From positions 1 to 7,672 of the forward strand of contig DASVBJ010000256.1 of assembly GCA_036375895.1 (NCBI GenBank): a stretch of DNA of 7,672 nucleotides, read 5' to 3'. Under the pieces are notes generated by a model. That model ran no database searches. It saw only the letters and a list, made by a program, of their open reading frames with translations, and had not been told where the DNA came from. This document shows, one piece after another, positions 5,054-7,672 of the stretch. Position 1 is the stretch's first letter. Every line of letters begins with the position of its first letter. The stretch is from DASVBJ01 sp036375895. Lineage in GTDB: Bacteria; Actinomycetota; Actinomycetes; JACCUZ01. A program made the position numbers and the translations under genes.

Positions 5054-6770
5054 AGCGGTAGCGGCCGAACAGCCGAGGTCGCACCAGGAAGGCCTCTGCC
5101 TCCAGCGCCGCAAGCGTGACGCGGGCCAGCTCGCTGGTGCGCCGGAAGCAGACGAACCGGGGCACCCATTCGGGGTTGTACTTCGCGTTGGCCCGGTAGA
5201 GCGTCTCGATCTGCCACCAGCGCGAGGCGAACAGCAGGACCTGCCGCCAGGCCCGCAGCACGGGGCCTGCCCCGACCCGCCCGCCGCGCTCGAACGCCGA
5301 GCGGAAGACCGCGAAGTTCAGCGACACCCGGCGCACGCCGAGGGAACGCGCCCGCTCGACCAGACCCGCCACCATGAACTCGACGGTGCCGTTCTCGCTG
5401 TCCCGCGACCGGCGCATCAGGTCGAGGGACAGCCCGTCGACGCCCCACGGCACGAAGCTCAACATCGCCACGAGCCGGCCCTCGGCGTCGCGCGCCGTCA
5501 CGAGCACCGCGTCGGGGTCGGCCGGGTCTCCGGTGCGCCCGAGCGCCATCGAGAAGCCGCGCTCCGTCTCGCCGTCGCGGAAGATCGCGGACGCGTGGGT
5601 CACCTCGTCGAGCGTCGACCGGTCGAGGTCACGCTGGCGCGCGACGGTGAGGTAGTAACCCGCCCGCTCGACCCGGCGTACCGCCTGGCGCACTCCGCGC
5701 ATCGAGCGCCCTGCCAGGGAGAACTCCGTGAGGTCGAGCACCGCCTCGTCACCGATCTCGAGCGCGTCGAAGCCCGCCCGGACATAGGCCTTGGCGGCCT
5801 CCTCGCTGCAGCCGATCACTCCCGGCACCCAGGCGTAGCTGTCCGCCTCGGTGAGCCACTCCGCGACGGCCGGACCCCACGCCTCCGGGTCGCCGAGCGG
5901 GTCGCCCGACGCGAGCGAGACGCCGGCCACCACCCGGTAGGACACGGCCGCCTTCCCAGAGGGAGAGAAGACGGCGGTCTTGTCCCGGCGCAGGGCGAAG
6001 TAGCCGAGGGAGTCGCGCCCGCCGAAGTCGCTGAGCAGGCCCCGCAACCGCTGCTCGTCGGCCGGGTCGAGCCGGGCCGGCTTGCGAGCCGGGGCGAGCA
6101 GCACGAGCACGGTCACGAGGGCGATGGCGGCACCCATGCTGGTCAGGGCCACCTCGGTGAGCGCGGAGAGCTCGGACCGCTCGAACCGCAGGTCGGGGGC
6201 GAACCCGAGCAGCCCGAAGAAGGTCTCGACCGCCCGGTCGCCCCAGGACGACCGGGGCGCGGTGTGGCGGGTCAGCAGCATCCCGGCGACCATCGAGGCA
6301 GCGGCCATGACGAGAAAGGCCCGCCCCGCCGCCCAGCGGGTGCCCGGCTCCGACCGGGCGGTGAAGTCGCGGCGTGCCCAGAGCAGCAGCGCGAGCATCG
6401 CGGCGTTCAGCAGCAGGACCCACCGGCCGCCGGAGGCGAGGTGGGCGGCGACGCCGATCGAGACCACGACCACGGCCACTCCCCAGGCCCGCCGGCGACG
6501 ACGGCGCAGGGCGCCGGCGATCAGCAGCTGCAGCCCGGCCGCGACGCTGGCCGTGGCGAAGGCCAGACCGTCACCGACTGCGTCCGCGGCGGCGGACGAG
6601 AAGTGCGTACGACTCTCCGGCAGCAGCACGCCCAGCAGGGTCGCCACGCTCGTGAGCCGCATGAGCCAGCAGACGACGAGCGGCACGCGCGGGCGCCAGC
6701 GCTGGGCCGGAGAGCCAGCTCGGGCCCGATGGTCGGCGACCCGGTCGCGTGCCCGCACGGCCGCCAGCAT
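5052..6770 (-). CDS. MprF/LysX-type phosphatidylglycerol aminoacyltransferase, stand-alone (DUF2156)
   Basis: This 572-residue protein resembles the membrane and transferase half of mycobacterial LysX and the C-terminal part of MprF, which move lysine (or alanine) from aminoacyl-tRNA to phosphatidylglycerol and reduce the negative surface charge. About six membrane helices lie between 28 and 227 (near 28-50, 66-87, 96-111, 116-132, 150-167 and 205-227). A cytosolic GNAT-like synthase domain follows from about 235. Its family motifs are ASGDPLG (287-293), ETERGFSMALGR (401-412), LDLMRR (449-454), NGTVEFMV (460-467), SLNFAVF (483-489) and KYNPEWVPRFVCF (530-542). Unlike LysX it has no fused lysyl-tRNA synthetase, so it must draw charged tRNA from another enzyme. 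The ATG at 6770 is given; a GTG at 6758 is equally plausible because a TATGCT hexamer overlaps the ATG. Frame extending further upstream is antisense to the DUF998 gene and is not included. The amino acid carried is not known. Confidence 0.88.
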   Translation of the reverse strand: MLAAVRARDRVADHRARAGSPAQRWRPRVPLVVCWLMRLTSVATLLGVLLPESRTHFSSAAADAVGDGLAFATASVAAGLQLLIAGALRRRRRRAWGVAVVVVSIGVAAHLASGGRWVLLLNAAMLALLLWARRDFTARSEPGTRWAAGRAFLVMAAASMVAGMLLTRHTAPRSSWGDRAVETFFGLLGFAPDLRFERSELSALTEVALTSMGAAIALVTVLVLLAPARKPARLDPADEQRLRGLLSDFGGRDSLGYFALRRDKTAVFSPSGKAAVSYRVVAGVSLASGDPLGDPEAWGPAVAEWLTEADSYAWVPGVIGCSEEAAKAYVRAGFDALEIGDEAVLDLTEFSLAGRSMRGVRQAVRRVERAGYYLTVARQRDLDRSTLDEVTHASAIFRDGETERGFSMALGRTGDPADPDAVLVTARDAEGRLVAMLSFVPWGVDGLSLDLMRRSRDSENGTVEFMVAGLVERARSLGVRRVSLNFAVFRSAFERGGRVGAGPVLRAWRQVLLFASRWWQIETLYRANAKYNPEWVPRFVCFRRTSELARVTLAALEAEAFLVRPRLFGRYR

Positions 6771-6771
6771 A
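6766..6771 (-). promoter_or_regulatory. Candidate -10 element that would move the MprF-like start to GTG 6758
   Basis: The minus strand reads TATGCT, a good TANNNT match, overlapping the upstream ATG at 6770. It lies seven bases before an in-frame GTG at 6758. If it is the -10, transcription would start at about 6758, the ATG would not be in the mRNA, and the protein would be 568 residues and leaderless. No Shine-Dalgarno precedes either start. Confidence 0.35.
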
Positions 6772-6781
6772 GGCGTGCGCC

Positions 6782-6811
6782 GCGGCGCGGCCGGTGGCGG
6801 TGCCGCGCCGC
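6782..6811. repeat. Perfect 10-bp inverted repeat in the MprF-like/DUF998 divergent spacer
   Basis: GCGGCGCGGC (6782-6791) and GCCGCGCCGC (6802-6811) are exact inverse complements around a ten-base centre, filling nearly half of the 66-base gap between the two divergent starts. The arms are pure G/C, which raises the chance of coincidence in this genome. The placement just upstream of both genes is what a shared operator would show. Confidence 0.45.
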
Positions 6812-6821
6812 CTGACAGGCC

Positions 6822-6828
6822 GGGGAGG
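6822..6828 (+). promoter_or_regulatory. Ribosome binding site fixing the DUF998 GTG start
   Basis: GGGGAGG lies eight bases before the GTG at 6837. The ATG at 6829 directly after it is out of frame and soon meets a stop, so the GTG is the supported start. This contrasts with the leaderless-looking divergent partner. Confidence 0.65.
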
Positions 6829-6836
6829 ATGGTCGC

Positions 6837-7526
6837 GTGCGGAGGACCACGACGGTAGCGCTGGGAGCGACGGCGGCCGTCCTCAACGCCAACTTCCTCA
6901 TCGAGCTCGTCGTGCCCACCCACCTGTCCCCGGTCGGCACGATGGTCAGCGAGCTGTCGGCCACGGGCCGGCCCGATGCGTGGGCCTTCCGCGTCGGTGA
7001 CGGCGTGGCCGGCGGCCTCGCCGTCCTGCTCGGGTTGCTCCTGGTCGGCCGGCCAGGCACCCGGATGCTGGCGTGGTGCGCCCTGGTCTTCGGCGCGTCC
7101 ACCACGCTGTCGGCCGCCGTCACGCTGCCCTGCGCCGGCGGGACCGCACCGGCCTGCGCCGGCGGCGCAACCTCCGGGGCTGAGCTGTTCCACGACTCCG
7201 TCAGCGTGCTGGGCACGACCGCGGCGGTCGGGGGCACTTGGCTGCTGCTGCGGGTCCTGCGAGCAGGGCGAGGGTGGCGGCTGCGCGCCTGCGCGGCCAC
7301 CGCCGCCGTCGTCGCGTCGGCGACCGGGCTGGCCTTCGTCGTGGACCACTCCCTGGCGGCGGTGCCGGGCATCGGACTGGCCCAGCGCGCCCAGGTCGTC
7401 GCGATCTCGGTGTGGCTCCTGATGCTCGGCGTGGTCAGCCCTCGGGACGCGGCACCGGGCCCAGCCGCTCCAGCCAGCAGTCCGAGGCGAGCTCTGCGTG
7501 CAGGTCCAGCAAATCGTCGGTCGTGA
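6837..7526 (+). CDS. DUF998-family membrane protein
   Basis: This 229-residue protein has about six hydrophobic segments, near residues 4-27, 54-71, 77-97, 121-141, 149-170 and 184-200. It fits the DUF998 family of six-helix membrane proteins of unknown function. Family-like features are the first extracytoplasmic loop THLSPVGTMVSELSATGRPD (28-47), the HDSVSVLG segment opening helix four (119-126), and the PGIGLAQRAQVVAISVW stretch before the last helix (177-193). Two cysteines at 99 and 107 in LPCAGGTAPAC may form a disulfide outside the membrane. From residue 200 the chain becomes low-complexity Pro, Ala and Arg; this tail coincides exactly with the antisense overlap of the next gene and is probably not a functional domain. 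It is divergent from the MprF-like gene, 66 bases away. No biochemical role can be assigned. Confidence 0.8.
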   Translation: MRRTTTVALGATAAVLNANFLIELVVPTHLSPVGTMVSELSATGRPDAWAFRVGDGVAGGLAVLLGLLLVGRPGTRMLAWCALVFGASTTLSAAVTLPCAGGTAPACAGGATSGAELFHDSVSVLGTTAAVGGTWLLLRVLRAGRGWRLRACAATAAVVASATGLAFVVDHSLAAVPGIGLAQRAQVVAISVWLLMLGVVSPRDAAPGPAAPASSPRRALRAGPANRRS

Positions 7527-7672
7527 GGGGCCGCCCGCCGCCTGGCGACTCGGGGTGCTCGGCCGGGCGCTCGCTGAGGGCGAGGAAGGTGACCCCTCCG
7601 GTCACCAGCACGGCGACCGTCTCCGCGTCGACCGGCAGCGCGACGGTCGCGTCGCACATCAGGCACCGGAAG
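7435..7672 (-). CDS. Small CxxC (zinc-ribbon-like) hypothetical protein, 5' end outside the window
   Basis: The frame is open to the right edge and reads FRCLMCDATVALPVD, so the ATG at 7659 is probably internal and the true start lies beyond 7672. At least 78 residues are present, ending in VPRPEG and TGA. The CLMC pair suggests half of a zinc-binding knuckle, or an N-terminal zinc-ribbon-like turn, but no second CxxC follows; a lone cysteine appears near the C terminus in SDCWLERL. A hydrophobic strand (VAVLVTGGVTFLAL) precedes a flexible proline and glycine linker and then an acidic helix, LTTDDLLDLHAEL. Third positions are G/C-rich and the C-terminal half reads as real protein. Its last 92 bases overlap the DUF998 gene tail to tail. 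The function is not recognised. Confidence 0.6.
   Translation of the reverse strand, partial: FRCLMCDATVALPVDAETVAVLVTGGVTFLALSERPAEHPESPGGGRPLTTDDLLDLHAELASDCWLERLGPVPRPEG

Noticed and set aside
6771..7349. A 579-base in-frame upstream extension of the MprF-like gene on the minus strand
   Set aside because: It is Gly/Arg/Gln/Asp-rich, has no homology-like features, and is antisense to the clear DUF998 coding region. The MprF-like N terminus is well explained by starts at 6770 or 6758.

Overview
The window is very GC-rich, with almost exclusive G/C third codon positions, frequent GTG starts and AAGGAGG/GGAGG ribosome binding sites. This indicates an actinobacterium. The protein set (short PiT with DUF47 partner, stand-alone LysX/MprF-like membrane transferase, DUF998 and PrsW proteins) would fit a Nocardioides-like member of the Propionibacteriales. 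That placement is an impression from protein style, not a search result.

Layout from left to right. A possible start of an unknown minus-strand gene runs off the left edge (1-20). Next is a tight minus-strand operon: a DUF47/PhoU-like regulator (1115-1735) followed three bases later by a PiT phosphate transporter (119-1111). Its upstream region (1736-1910) carries a strong inverted repeat and PHO-box-like repeats. A small minus-strand gene of 52 codons (1911-2069) has a perfect Shine-Dalgarno. After a 197-base gap holding a terminator-like hairpin comes a HemL-like class III aminotransferase (2267-3622, minus). It is divergent from a PrsW-family intramembrane metalloprotease (3840-5042, plus), across 217 bases that contain a large interrupted inverted repeat. 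PrsW is convergent, with a 9-base gap, with an MprF/LysX-type phosphatidylglycerol aminoacyltransferase (5052-6770, minus). That gene is divergent from a DUF998 membrane protein (6837-7526, plus), whose low-complexity tail overlaps the 3' end of a small CxxC protein entering from the right edge (7435-7672, minus).

Two functional themes can be argued. DUF47 and PiT form a phosphate uptake unit. PrsW and the MprF-like enzyme are both membrane proteins whose Firmicutes relatives act in cationic antimicrobial peptide and envelope stress, but here they are only convergent neighbours, so a joint role is inference. At three starts (aminotransferase, PrsW, MprF-like) a TANNNT hexamer lies 6-7 bases before a usable start codon and no good Shine-Dalgarno is visible, which suggests leaderless transcripts. 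I see no rRNA, tRNA, CRISPR, insertion sequence or phage gene. I do not see a convincing new multi-gene system; the best leads are the unassigned HemL-like paralogue with altered cofactor-site motifs, the inverted repeats in the divergent spacers, and the small conserved-looking proteins.
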